Assembly: GCF_001522585.2 (NCBI RefSeq) | Contig: NZ_CP013372.1 | Coordinates: 930,001 to 994,000, forward strand | Length of the DNA: 64,000 nucleotides | Reading direction: 5' to 3' | Source of the DNA: Burkholderia sp. NRF60-BP8 | GTDB lineage: Bacteria > Pseudomonadota > Gammaproteobacteria > Burkholderiales > Burkholderiaceae | Shown: one piece after another, positions 10,274 through 21,926 of the stretch | How the letters are laid out: every line of letters starts with the position of its first letter | Position numbering within the stretch: position 1 is the stretch's first letter | The notes under the pieces: generated by a model | Told to the model about the DNA's origin: nothing | The model's database searches: none | Seen by the model: the letters and a program-made list of their open reading frames with translations, nothing else | Translations under genes and position numbers: made by a program

Positions 10274-10281
10274 GTGGCCTT

Positions 10282-10344
10282 GCGTCGATTTGATATCAGC
10301 TTGCGGACGCGGGGCAACTTCCCAAAACAGCTAAAGCGAAGGCC
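10282..10344 (+). promoter_or_regulatory. SAM-II (metA-type) riboswitch upstream of metZ
   Basis: The RNA has stem P1 GCGTC (10282-10286) with GACGC (10306-10310), enclosing the conserved loop words GATTTG and GCTTGC, then an extra GGG/CCC mini-hairpin, an A-rich stretch AAAACA and the diagnostic GCTAAAG (10330-10336). GCTT in the loop can pair with AAGC after it to give the pseudoknot. This is the layout of the SAM-II class known from methionine genes of alpha- and some betaproteobacteria. It precedes metZ by about 150 bases with a terminator between, so SAM binding most likely acts on transcription. Assignment is by eye. Confidence 0.8.
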
Positions 10345-10425
10345 GGCGGCAGCCGGCCCGAGTCGATCGCTGTCGTACCGCACCGAAGCCCGCTGATGCC
10401 GACGCATAGCGGGCTTTTTGTTTTT
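10341..10425 (+). terminator. Hairpin and Rho-independent terminator in the metZ leader
   Basis: A perfect 7-base-pair hairpin (GGCCGGC 10341-10347 with GCCGGCC 10352-10358) sits directly after the SAM-II core. It is followed by a second stem AGCCCGCT (10387-10394) with AGCGGGCT (10408-10415) and the tail TTTTTGTTTTT. The second element can end the purF transcript and also the riboswitch-controlled metZ leader; the first may act as the alternative pairing partner or as a spacer. Confidence 0.7.
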
Positions 10426-10497
10426 GGCCTGGGTTTTGACCGGGTCCGCGCCGCATGCACGACCGTCGGCGCGGCCATCGAATACGGAAAACGGAAC

Positions 10498-11688
10498 ATG
10501 GACGACTCCCTCAACTTCGACACGCTTGCCGTGCGCGCGGGCACGCTGCGCAGCGACTTCAACGAACATTCGGAAGCGCTGTTCCTCACGTCGAGCTTCT
10601 GCTTCTCGAGCGCGGCCGACGCGGCCGAGCGCTTCGCGAATTCGGAAGACTATTTCACGTACTCGCGCTTCACGAATCCGACCGTCACCATGTTCCAGGA
10701 GCGTCTCGCCGCGCTCGAGGGCGGCGAGGCGTGCATCGCGACGGCGTCGGGCATGGCCGCGATCATGTCGGTCGTGATGTCCGCGCTGCAGGCGGGCGAC
10801 CACCTCGTCAGCTCGCGCAGCCTGTTCGGCTCGACGCTCGGGATGTTCTCGCAGATCTTCAGCAAGTTCGGGATCACGACGACCTTCGTCGACCCGACCG
10901 ACCTGAACGCGTGGCAGGAAGCCGTGCGGCCGGAAACGAAGATGTTCTTCCTCGAGACGCCGTCGAACCCGCTGACCGAGCTCGCCGACATCGAGGCGAT
11001 CGGCAGGATCGCGAAGGCCGCGAACGCATTGTTCGTCGTCGACAACTGTTTCTGCAGCCCGGTGCTGCAGCAGCCGCTGAAGCTCGGCGCGGACGTCGTG
11101 ATGCACTCGGCGACGAAATTCCTCGACGGGCAGGGCCGCGTGCTCGGCGGCGCGCTGGTCGGCTCGAAGGAATTCATCATGGGCAAGGTGTTCCCGTTCG
11201 TGCGCAGCGCGGGGCCGACGCTGTCGGCCTTCAACGCGTGGGTGCTGCTGAAGGGGATGGAGACGCTGTCGCTGCGCGTCGAAAAGCAGTCGGCGAACGC
11301 GCTGGAGATCGCGCGCTGGCTCGACGCGCATCCGGCCGTCGCGCGCGTGTTCTATCCGGGGCTCGAATCGCATCCGCAGCATGAACTCGCGAAGCGCCAG
11401 CAGAAGGCGGGCGGCGCGATCGTGTCGTTCGAGCTGAAGGGCGACACGCCCGAGCAGCAGCGCGCGAACGCATGGCGCGTGATCGACGGCACCAGGCTGG
11501 TGTCGATCACCGGCAACCTCGGCGACACGCGCACGACGATCACGCATCCGGCCACCACGACGCACGGCCGCATCACGCCGGAAGCGCGTGCGGCGGCGGG
11601 AATCACCGAAGGGCTGATCCGCCTCGCGGTCGGCCTCGAGCACGCGGGCGACATTCGCAACGATCTGGCGCGCGGTCTGGACGGTTGA
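10498..11688 (+). CDS. metZ: O-succinylhomoserine sulfhydrylase
   Basis: MetZ makes homocysteine from O-succinylhomoserine and sulfide with PLP, the direct-sulfhydrylation route to methionine. From ATG 10498 it has 396 residues; an in-frame extension to 10396 would run through the terminator and is rejected. The PLP lysine is Lys207 in HSATKFLDGQG, the signature of the Cys/Met metabolism family. MetZ and cystathionine gamma-synthase are close relatives, so the substrate is inferred from resemblance and from the SAM-II leader, which usually controls methionine genes. Confidence 0.93.
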   Translation: MDDSLNFDTLAVRAGTLRSDFNEHSEALFLTSSFCFSSAADAAERFANSEDYFTYSRFTNPTVTMFQERLAALEGGEACIATASGMAAIMSVVMSALQAGDHLVSSRSLFGSTLGMFSQIFSKFGITTTFVDPTDLNAWQEAVRPETKMFFLETPSNPLTELADIEAIGRIAKAANALFVVDNCFCSPVLQQPLKLGADVVMHSATKFLDGQGRVLGGALVGSKEFIMGKVFPFVRSAGPTLSAFNAWVLLKGMETLSLRVEKQSANALEIARWLDAHPAVARVFYPGLESHPQHELAKRQQKAGGAIVSFELKGDTPEQQRANAWRVIDGTRLVSITGNLGDTRTTITHPATTTHGRITPEARAAAGITEGLIRLAVGLEHAGDIRNDLARGLDG

Positions 11689-11721
11689 CCGATACGGCCG
11701 AGGTTCGTTCGGCATCGATGA

Positions 11722-11749
11722 AACGGGCCGCTCGAAAGAGCGGCCCGTT
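11722..11749. terminator. Shared bidirectional terminator between metZ and bceM
   Basis: A perfect 12-base-pair stem, AACGGGCCGCTC (11722-11733) with GAGCGGCCCGTT (11738-11749), closes a GAAA loop. It lies between the convergent 3' ends of metZ and bceM. Only short T runs flank it, so it may serve both directions with moderate strength. Confidence 0.65.
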
Positions 11750-11788
11750 GTCGTTTCGGCGCATGCCGTCGCGCGCGTGTTTTCTCGT

Positions 11789-14890
<3,102 letters not shown>

Positions 14891-15335
14891 CGCGCGGCTC
14901 CTTCACGACCCGCATCCGATGCGTGTACGTATTGCATGCCTTTAAATGGAATATGAAATCGAAATCGATTCTAGGGAAAAGAAATCGGTAAAAAAACGCG
15001 CGACATTTATCTGCCGGCAAACATCCAAATGCCGGTTATTACGATCGCGAGATGAAAGGTTGGCGGCCGGGCGGGCACGACGGGCGGCGCAGAGCGGAAT
15101 TTTCTACACGGCGACGGTCGACGGGCGGTCGTTATTGCCGTTTCCGGGCGTCATTTACAGGCTGTTCCGGTTCGATATTTCAGGCAGAAACATCCCCAAA
15201 TATTTCCAAATTTCTTGTGATTATTTTTGCTTGTAACCTGCATCGCGACGTTTGAAACCCATTTAGCGACAGGGCGCGGCCGCGGGCGATCCGTGGCGGC
15301 GCCGGTCGCTGTTGTATCGAGTCTGGAGAAGCGCA
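14891..15335. promoter_or_regulatory. AT-rich divergent regulatory region between bceO and bceP
   Basis: About 440 bases separate two divergent gene starts and are much more AT-rich than the flanking genes. An inverted repeat CCGGCA (15014-15019) and TGCCGG (15030-15035) with a 10-base A-rich loop could be an operator or leader hairpin. AT-rich patches occur at about 14940-15000 and 15180-15235. I found no convincing -35/-10 pair and no open reading frame with coding character. AT-rich divergent spacers in exopolysaccharide clusters are often bound by H-NS-like proteins, which here is inference only. Confidence 0.5.
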
Positions 15336-17552
15336 TTGCGACGTCTGATTCTGGTTGGCATGACGGTATGCGCGGCACTGCTGACGAGCGCCGTGCCGGC
15401 CGAAACGGTGTTGCCCGCGACGACGTCGTGGATCGGCAACACGTTCGGGTATGGCGACGGCGCATGGACGCAGATCGACATCCGCGCGATCGCGGTGACG
15501 CCCGAGGGCAAGGTGTATACGAATGCGCCGTGGGACGAGAGCGGCGCCGAGGCGAGCGTGTACCAGGACGGGAAGATGCTCGGCTTCGCCGGCGGCACGC
15601 ACGGTTGGGGCAATCTCGGCGGCAACGCGATCGCGGTCAACAGCAAATATGCGTACGTCGCGATCGGCGTGGGCAACGAGCGCGGCCACCTGCAGTCGCC
15701 CGGCATCTGGCCGGACAAGGGCAAGCAATGGTTCGGCATCTCGCGGCGCACGATCGGCGACATGAAGCAGCCGGCGCCGTTTCGCGCGTCGCCGCAAGTC
15801 GCGCCGGGCGGGCGTGCCGACGCCGGCCGCGCGCGGATGGCCGCGAGCTTCATGGTGATGAACGAGGTGCCGGCGCCCGCGCGCTCGGAAGTGGGCGACG
15901 CGAAGGCGGAGGTGGGCGGCCTCGCGGCCGACGACAAGTCATTGTTCGCGACCAATCCGTCGCGCGACGCGGTCGAGGTGTACGACGCGGAGACGATGCA
16001 ACGGAAGGGCACGTGGAGCGCCCACGAGCCGGGCCGCATCGCGCTCGCGGGCGACGGCACGCTGTGGCTGCTGACCGATACGCTGGGCGGGCCTGCGCAT
16101 CTGGTGCACGTGCGGGCCGACGGCAGCAAGCTCGACGACGCGCCGGCGTTGCCGGAAGGCACCGACGCGGTGGACGTGGCGGTCGATGCGAAAGGGCGCG
16201 TGCTGGTCGCGGACAACGGGCCGCGCCAGCAGATCCTGATCTTCTCGAAAGGCGGCAAGGGCTATGCGCAGTCGGGCACGCTCGGCGAGCGCGGCGGCAT
16301 TTTCGCGGGCCCGGTGCCGGGCCGGCCCGGGCCGCAGCGCTTCAACGGGCTGACGGGCGTCGGCGTCGACCGTGTCGGCAACATCTATGTGTCGATGAAC
16401 GGGATCGGGCCGCGCCACGACACGATCGGCGCGGGGCTCGGCGCGGTACTGGAAAGCTATACGCCGGACGGCAAGCTGCGCTGGCAGGTGCAGGGGCTGC
16501 TGTTCGTCGACGGCGCATGGCTCGACCCCGCGCGGCCGAACAGCGTGTACACGGGCAACAAGCGCTTCGAGCTCGACCTGTCGAAGCCGCCGGGCCAGGA
16601 CTGGAAGTACGTCGGCTTCCTGTCGAACCGCTTCAAGTATCCGGACGATCCGGTGTTCCACACGGACCAGTATCCGGGCATGCCGATCGCGCGGCGCGTC
16701 GACGGCCGCACGTTCCTGTACCTGACCGACATGTACGCCGATCACCTGAAGATCTACCGCTTCGACGCGAAGCGGGACGGCGAGGTCGCGATTCCGTCCG
16801 GCCTGATCGCGGGCCGAGCGCGGCCGGTCGACAAGGTGCCGAACAAGCCGCCGGGCGGCGACTGGCTGTGGCGCGACGCGAACGGCAACGGCCGGATCGA
16901 CGCCGACGAGTTCGAGATGAACACGACCGGCAAGGCGAAGGCGGGCGGCTGGGGCTGGTGGGTCGACACGAAGGGCGACATCTGGCGCACGAGCGACGTG
17001 CGCGGCATCCACCGCTTCCAGTACGGCGGCGTCGACAAGGCCGGCACCCCGATCTATTCGTACGACAAGGTCACGACCTACCCGATGCCGCAGCCGTTCA
17101 CGCAGCTGCGCCGTGCGATCTACGAGCCGCAGACCGACACGCTGTACGTGACCGGCTACACGGCCGACGCGCCGCCGCAGCCGGGCATCAACAAGGAAGT
17201 GGGGCGCGTGCTGATCCGCTTCGACAAGTGGTCGACGGGCTCGCCGGTCCTGCGCTACCAGGTGGCGCTGCCGTGGAAGCTCGATGCGAAGCCGATCTTC
17301 GACCTGATCGGGATCACGGTCGAGGGCCGCTACATCTTCACCGTGGAGCCGGTCGGCAAGATCCACGTGTACGACAAGGACACCGGCAAGGAAGTGGGCG
17401 TGATGAGCCCGGGCGCGGAGGTCGGCAAGGCGTCCGGCTGGGTCGACGTGCCGTTCGGCATCAGCGCATTCCGGCGCGAAAACGGCGAATACCTGGTGTT
17501 CGTCGAGGAAGACGCGCGCGGCAAGGTGCTGATGTATCGCTGGAAACCGTGA
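15336..17552 (+). CDS. bceP: Secreted propeller-like protein of the cepacian cluster
   Basis: About 738 residues. I chose TTG 15336 because GGAGA lies seven bases upstream and the protein then opens with RRLILVGMTVCAALLTSAVPA, a clean signal peptide cut near residue 22; a TTG at 15312 is the alternative. The mature part has repeated short strands of the NHL/beta-propeller kind (VDVAVDAKGRVLVADNG, GVGVDRVGNIYVSMNG). A full EF-hand-type calcium loop DANGNGRIDADE is at about residues 514-525. In bce-II this position is called bceP and I recall it being described as a beta-xylosidase, but no glycoside hydrolase motif is apparent. It lies directly upstream of the flippase gene, so a role in export or trimming of the polymer is plausible. 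Confidence 0.75.
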   Translation: MRRLILVGMTVCAALLTSAVPAETVLPATTSWIGNTFGYGDGAWTQIDIRAIAVTPEGKVYTNAPWDESGAEASVYQDGKMLGFAGGTHGWGNLGGNAIAVNSKYAYVAIGVGNERGHLQSPGIWPDKGKQWFGISRRTIGDMKQPAPFRASPQVAPGGRADAGRARMAASFMVMNEVPAPARSEVGDAKAEVGGLAADDKSLFATNPSRDAVEVYDAETMQRKGTWSAHEPGRIALAGDGTLWLLTDTLGGPAHLVHVRADGSKLDDAPALPEGTDAVDVAVDAKGRVLVADNGPRQQILIFSKGGKGYAQSGTLGERGGIFAGPVPGRPGPQRFNGLTGVGVDRVGNIYVSMNGIGPRHDTIGAGLGAVLESYTPDGKLRWQVQGLLFVDGAWLDPARPNSVYTGNKRFELDLSKPPGQDWKYVGFLSNRFKYPDDPVFHTDQYPGMPIARRVDGRTFLYLTDMYADHLKIYRFDAKRDGEVAIPSGLIAGRARPVDKVPNKPPGGDWLWRDANGNGRIDADEFEMNTTGKAKAGGWGWWVDTKGDIWRTSDVRGIHRFQYGGVDKAGTPIYSYDKVTTYPMPQPFTQLRRAIYEPQTDTLYVTGYTADAPPQPGINKEVGRVLIRFDKWSTGSPVLRYQVALPWKLDAKPIFDLIGITVEGRYIFTVEPVGKIHVYDKDTGKEVGVMSPGAEVGKASGWVDVPFGISAFRRENGEYLVFVEEDARGKVLMYRWKP

Positions 17553-17595
17553 CGGGCGGCGCGCCGCTCGCGACGTCGTCGCCGTCACACAAGGC

Positions 17596-19068
17596 ATGAG
17601 CATGGACAAAGGCATACTCAAGAACGTTTCGATCAACTTCATCGGGCTGATCCTGCCGACCTTCGTGTCGCTGGTGACGGTGCCCGCCTATATCCATGCG
17701 CTCGGCGTCGAACGCTACGGCGTCGTCAGCCTCGTGTGGACGCTGATCGGCTATTTCGGGATCCTCGATCTCGGGATGAGCATGGCCGCGCAGAACCACA
17801 TCTCGAAGGCGCTCGCGAGCGGCAACGCCGACGAAAGCGCGCGGGTGTTCTGGAGCGCGTTCTGGCTGAATCTCGGCACCGGCATCGCGGGCGGGCTGCT
17901 GATCTACTTCGGCGCGTTCGTCTACACCGCGTATTTCACGAAAGTGTCGGCCGCGATGCAGCACGAGGTGTATCTGGCGCTGCCGTGGCTCGCGCTCGCG
18001 ATTCCGCTCGCGAACGTGTCGTGGGTGTTCGCCGGCGCGATCAACGGCGCCGAACGGTTCGGCGTGTTCAACACGAACCAGACGATCGGCACGTTCCTGT
18101 TCCAGTTGCTGCCGCTCGGCGCCGCGTGGTGGATCGCGCCGAACCTGCAGACGGTGCTCGCCGCCGCCGTCGTCGCGCGGCTGATCGCCGCGGCGATGCT
18201 CGGTCACGCGAGCATCAAGGTGCTCGGGATCCGGCGCATCGACCCGCCGCAGTGGGGCACCGCGAAAGGGCTGTTCAACTTCGGCGGCTGGATGCTGATC
18301 GCGAGCATGACGAGCATGATCGCCGACACGCTCGATCGCGTGATGCTCGGCGCCGGCATGGGCGCGAAGTTCGTCACCTACTACACGGTGCCGCAGAACC
18401 TCGTCACGCGCCTGAACATGCTGCCGAACGCGCTGGTGCGCACGCTGTTCCCGCGCCTGTCGGCGGTCGGCCGCGACCATGCCGACACGCTCGCGCGCCA
18501 GTCGCTCGAATTCCTGAACGGCGTGTTCACGCCGGTCGGCATCGTCGCGATCTTCGCGCTCGCGCCGTTCCTCACGCTGTGGGTGGGCGCCGATCTCGCC
18601 GCGCATTCGGCGCCGGTGGGCCGTGTGCTGGTGATCAGCGTGTGGCTCGTCGGTCAGGCGAGCGTCACGCGCATCCTGATCCAGTCGCAGGTGAACCCGG
18701 CCCGCGCGGCATTCGCCGGGCTCGTCGAGATGCCGTTCTTCGTCGGCGGCCTGTGGCTCGGCATTCATCACTTCGGGCTGATCGGCGCGGCGGTGGTCGT
18801 CGCGGCGCGCGCGCTCGTCGACTACGGCGTGCTGCTGTACCTGTCGGCGATCCGGATGCGCGCGATCGTGCTCGACATGCTCGCCCATCTCGCCTTCCTG
18901 CTCGCCAGCCTATTTCTGGCGCAGGCGTGGTCGGGGCTCGGCGAGTCGATCGGCATGTGCGCGGTCGTGCTGGTGCTGAACGTCGCGTGGTCGCTCACGA
19001 TGACCCCGGGGCTGCGCGCGCTCGTGCGCGACCTGTTTGTCCGTCTCAATGCGAGGAAAACGACATGA
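17596..19068 (+). CDS. bceQ: Polysaccharide repeat-unit flippase, Wzx type
   Basis: A 490-residue integral membrane protein with about 12-14 hydrophobic segments of the polysaccharide biosynthesis/MATE-like family, opening with NVSINFIGLILPTFVSLVTVPAYIHALG. Wzx proteins flip lipid-linked oligosaccharide units to the periplasmic face for polymerisation. ATG 17596 and ATG 17602 are both possible starts. The stop overlaps the bceR start by four bases, so flippase and glycosyltransferase are translationally coupled. The match to bceQ is from cluster order. Confidence 0.93.
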   Translation: MSMDKGILKNVSINFIGLILPTFVSLVTVPAYIHALGVERYGVVSLVWTLIGYFGILDLGMSMAAQNHISKALASGNADESARVFWSAFWLNLGTGIAGGLLIYFGAFVYTAYFTKVSAAMQHEVYLALPWLALAIPLANVSWVFAGAINGAERFGVFNTNQTIGTFLFQLLPLGAAWWIAPNLQTVLAAAVVARLIAAAMLGHASIKVLGIRRIDPPQWGTAKGLFNFGGWMLIASMTSMIADTLDRVMLGAGMGAKFVTYYTVPQNLVTRLNMLPNALVRTLFPRLSAVGRDHADTLARQSLEFLNGVFTPVGIVAIFALAPFLTLWVGADLAAHSAPVGRVLVISVWLVGQASVTRILIQSQVNPARAAFAGLVEMPFFVGGLWLGIHHFGLIGAAVVVAARALVDYGVLLYLSAIRMRAIVLDMLAHLAFLLASLFLAQAWSGLGESIGMCAVVLVLNVAWSLTMTPGLRALVRDLFVRLNARKTT

Positions 19069-21533
19069 ATCGCGATCTGGCGGAACACGCCGTCCTGAAT
19101 CTCGCCACGGCCGATGCCGCCGTGGCCCACGCGGGCGATGCCGCCGCGCTGCACCGCGCGGTGCCGGCCGAGCGCGCCGGCGCGCGGCAGCCGGCGCGCG
19201 CGCTGCGCGTGGCGATCGTCCACGACTGGCTCGTCACCTATGCGGGCGCCGAGCGCGTACTCGAACAGATCGTCGCGTGCTTTCCCGACGCGGACCTGTT
19301 CAGCCTCGTCGATTTCCTCGACGACCGTGCGTTCGTGCGCGGCAAGCGGGTGACGACGTCGTTCATCCAGAAGCTGCCGTTCGCACGCACCAAGTACCGC
19401 AGCTACCTGCCGCTGATGCCGCTCGCGATCGAGCAGCTCGACGTGTCCGAGTACGACCTCGTGATCTCGAGCAGCCACGCGGTCGCGAAGGGCGTGCTGA
19501 CCGGGCCGGACCAGGTGCACATCAGCTACGTGCATTCGCCGATCCGCTATGCGTGGGACCTGCAGCATCAGTATCTGGAACAGTCGAACCTCACGCACGG
19601 GCCGAAATCGCTGCTCGCGCGGATGATCCTGCACTACATCCGCAACTGGGATACGCGTACCGCGAACGCGGTGGACGGCTTCGTCGCGAACTCCGCGTTC
19701 ATCGCGCGGCGCATCAAGAAGGTCTATCACCGCGACGCGGCGGTGATCTTCCCGCCGGTCGACGTCGACGCGTTCTCGCTGAACGCGGTGAAGGAGGATT
19801 TCTACCTGACCGCGTCGCGGATGGTGCCGTACAAGAAGATCGACCTGATCGTCGAGGCGTTTTCGCGCACGCCCGAGCGCAAGCTCGTCGTCATCGGCGA
19901 CGGCCCCGAGATGCAGAAGATTCGGGCGAAGGCCGGCCCGAACGTCGAGATCATGGGCTACCAGCCGTTCGCGGTGCTGCACGACCGGATGCGGCGCGCG
20001 AAGGCGTTCGTGTTCGCGGCCGAGGAGGATTTCGGGATCTCGGTCGTCGAGGCGCAGGCGTGCGGCACGCCGGTCATCGCATACGGCAAGGGCGGCGCGC
20101 TCGAAACGGTGCTCGATCCGCAATCGAACCTGAACCCGACCGGTCTCTTTTTCGACGAACAGACGCCGCACGCGATCGTCGCGGCCGTCGACGACTTCGA
20201 GCGCGCACCGCAGCGCTTCACGCCGGACGCCTGTCGCGCGAACGCGGAGCGGTTTTCCGCCGATACGTTCCGGCGGCGCTTCCTCGACTACGTGGAGCAA
20301 GCGCTGCCCGGCTCGACCGCGCAGCGCGGCACGGCCGCACCGATGCCGGCCGCGCGCGGCCCGGCGACGCTCGTGCTCGATCAGAGCGGCGTGCTCGGCG
20401 GCGCCGAGCTGTCGCTGCTCGAGATCATGAAGCACATGCGCGCGAACGCCGACGTGCTGCTGTTCGACGACGGCCCGTTCCGCGCGGCGCTCGACGAGAT
20501 CGGCGCGCGCGTCGACGTGGTCGAGCAGGGCGCGCTCGCGGGCGTGCGCAAGCAAGGCGGCGTGTCGTTCGGCGCGGTGAAGCAGCTCGTGCGGCTGGTG
20601 CGCGACGTCGCCCGGCGCGCGCGCCGCGCCGAGGTGATCTACGCGAACACGCAACGCGCGATGGTGGTCGCCGCGCTCGCCGGGCGGCTCGCGCGCAAGC
20701 CGGTGGTCTGGCATCTGCGCGACATCGTCAGCACCGACCATTTCGGCGGCAAGCAGCTACAGGCGATCAAGTATTGCGCGCGGCTCGGCGTCACGCGCGT
20801 GATCGCGAACTCCGACGCCTCCGCGCAGGCGTTTCGCGCGCTGACGGGTTTCACGCCGCAGCACGTCGACGTCGTGTTCAACGGCATTTCGGCCGAACCG
20901 TTCGACGCGCTGGAAGGCGTGAGCCAGGCCGCGCTGCGCGCGCGCCTCGGCTTGCCCACGGACGCCTGGCTGGTCGGCTCGTTCAGCCGTCTCGCGCGCT
21001 GGAAGGGGCAGCACGTGCTGCTGGAGGCCGCCGAGCGGCATCCCGACATGCACGTGGTGCTGGTCGGCGCGCCGCTGTTCGGCGAGGACGAGTATGCGGC
21101 GCAACTGCACGAATACGTCGCGCAGCACGGGATGGACGAACGCGTGCATTTCCTCGGGTTCCAGCGCGACGTGGCCGCCTGCATGACGGCGGTCGACGTC
21201 GTCGCGCACACGTCGATCACGCCGGAGCCGTTCGGCCGCGTGATCGTCGAGGGGATGCTCGCGCGACGGCCGGTCGTCGCGGCCCGCGCGGGCGGCGTCG
21301 TCGAGATCATCGAGGACGGCGACAACGGGCTGCTCTGCGAGCCGGGCAACGCGGCCGCGCTGGCCGATGCGCTGGCGGCGCTCAAGCGCGACGGCGCGCT
21401 ACGCGAGCGGCTCGTCGCGAGCGGGCGTGCGACCGCGGTGCGCCGGTTCGGCACCGAAACCTACGTGGAGCGGGTCGAGAAGATCCTCGCGGATACCGCC
21501 AAGGCGGCCAAGGCCGCGAACGCGAAGAAGTAG
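19065..21533 (+). CDS. bceR: Bifunctional double glycosyltransferase (two GT4 domains)
   Basis: An 822-residue cytoplasmic protein made of two GT-B glycosyltransferases in tandem. Domain 1 (about 43-410) begins LRVAIVHDWLVTYAGAERV and has the donor-site segment EEDFGISVVEAQACGTPV; domain 2 (about 430-810) begins VLGGAELSLLEIM and has PEPFGRVIVEGMLARRPVV. Both have the E-x7-E type motif of family GT4. Such fusion lets one protein add two sugars of the repeat unit. The start is the ATGA overlap with bceQ; an open frame reaching further upstream is a shadow inside bceQ. Which cepacian sugars each half adds is unknown from sequence. Confidence 0.93.
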   Translation: MNRDLAEHAVLNLATADAAVAHAGDAAALHRAVPAERAGARQPARALRVAIVHDWLVTYAGAERVLEQIVACFPDADLFSLVDFLDDRAFVRGKRVTTSFIQKLPFARTKYRSYLPLMPLAIEQLDVSEYDLVISSSHAVAKGVLTGPDQVHISYVHSPIRYAWDLQHQYLEQSNLTHGPKSLLARMILHYIRNWDTRTANAVDGFVANSAFIARRIKKVYHRDAAVIFPPVDVDAFSLNAVKEDFYLTASRMVPYKKIDLIVEAFSRTPERKLVVIGDGPEMQKIRAKAGPNVEIMGYQPFAVLHDRMRRAKAFVFAAEEDFGISVVEAQACGTPVIAYGKGGALETVLDPQSNLNPTGLFFDEQTPHAIVAAVDDFERAPQRFTPDACRANAERFSADTFRRRFLDYVEQALPGSTAQRGTAAPMPAARGPATLVLDQSGVLGGAELSLLEIMKHMRANADVLLFDDGPFRAALDEIGARVDVVEQGALAGVRKQGGVSFGAVKQLVRLVRDVARRARRAEVIYANTQRAMVVAALAGRLARKPVVWHLRDIVSTDHFGGKQLQAIKYCARLGVTRVIANSDASAQAFRALTGFTPQHVDVVFNGISAEPFDALEGVSQAALRARLGLPTDAWLVGSFSRLARWKGQHVLLEAAERHPDMHVVLVGAPLFGEDEYAAQLHEYVAQHGMDERVHFLGFQRDVAACMTAVDVVAHTSITPEPFGRVIVEGMLARRPVVAARAGGVVEIIEDGDNGLLCEPGNAAALADALAALKRDGALRERLVASGRATAVRRFGTETYVERVEKILADTAKAAKAANAKK

Positions 21534-21560
21534 CAGTCGGCGCGAGCCGGCGGGAAACGG

Positions 21561-21594
21561 GCCCCCATGCGGCGTCGCGCTGCGCGGGGGCTTT
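21561..21594 (+). terminator. Probable terminator after bceR
   Basis: GCCCCC (21561-21566) pairs with GGGGGC (21586-21591), followed by only TTT. The short T run makes it a weak intrinsic terminator. The rest of the 21534-21926 gap holds four tandem GTCGGY hexamers (21651-21674) and otherwise nothing I can interpret. Confidence 0.45.
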
Positions 21595-21856
21595 GCCGTT
21601 CGGCGGGCGACGCGTGTGGTTTTGACGGAGAGGCGGGTTTGCGCCCCGGCGTCGGCGTCGGCGTCGGTGTCGGTCGCGAAGCGTGGCCGGTCGTCATCCG
21701 GAACGGAATCGGGCCGTCGGGAGCATGGAGCGATCGGGCGCTGCCGCCGCAGCTGCGGATATCGCCACGAGCCGCCCACGCGGGCCGTAGCGCGGTCGGA
21801 CGGCAGCAGGCTGCCGTTCCCCTGGCGACGCGGCCCGCAACCGCGTGACGGCCATG

Positions 21857-21888
21857 AAAAAACCCCCCGCGCGGCGAGACGCCGCGCG
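21857..21888 (-). terminator. Rho-independent terminator after bceS
   Basis: Read on the minus strand, CGCGCGGC pairs with GCCGCGCG (21881-21888 with 21868-21875) around a five-base loop, followed by six G residues and six T residues. It lies 39 bases after the bceS stop. Confidence 0.8.
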
Positions 21889-21926
21889 AGGGCTCCGGAC
21901 GGGCCGACCGCGTCGGCCGGCCCGCT

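Noticed and set aside
10396..10497. Earlier start for MetZ
   Set aside because: It would overlap the terminator hairpin and add 34 residues absent from the family.
17736..19064. N-terminal extension of BceR through bceQ
   Set aside because: It is out of frame inside bceQ, and the ATGA overlap gives a natural start for BceR at 19065.
21651..21674. Tandem GTCGGY repeat as a CRISPR or phase-variable tract
   Set aside because: Only four short imperfect units without spacers, outside any gene.
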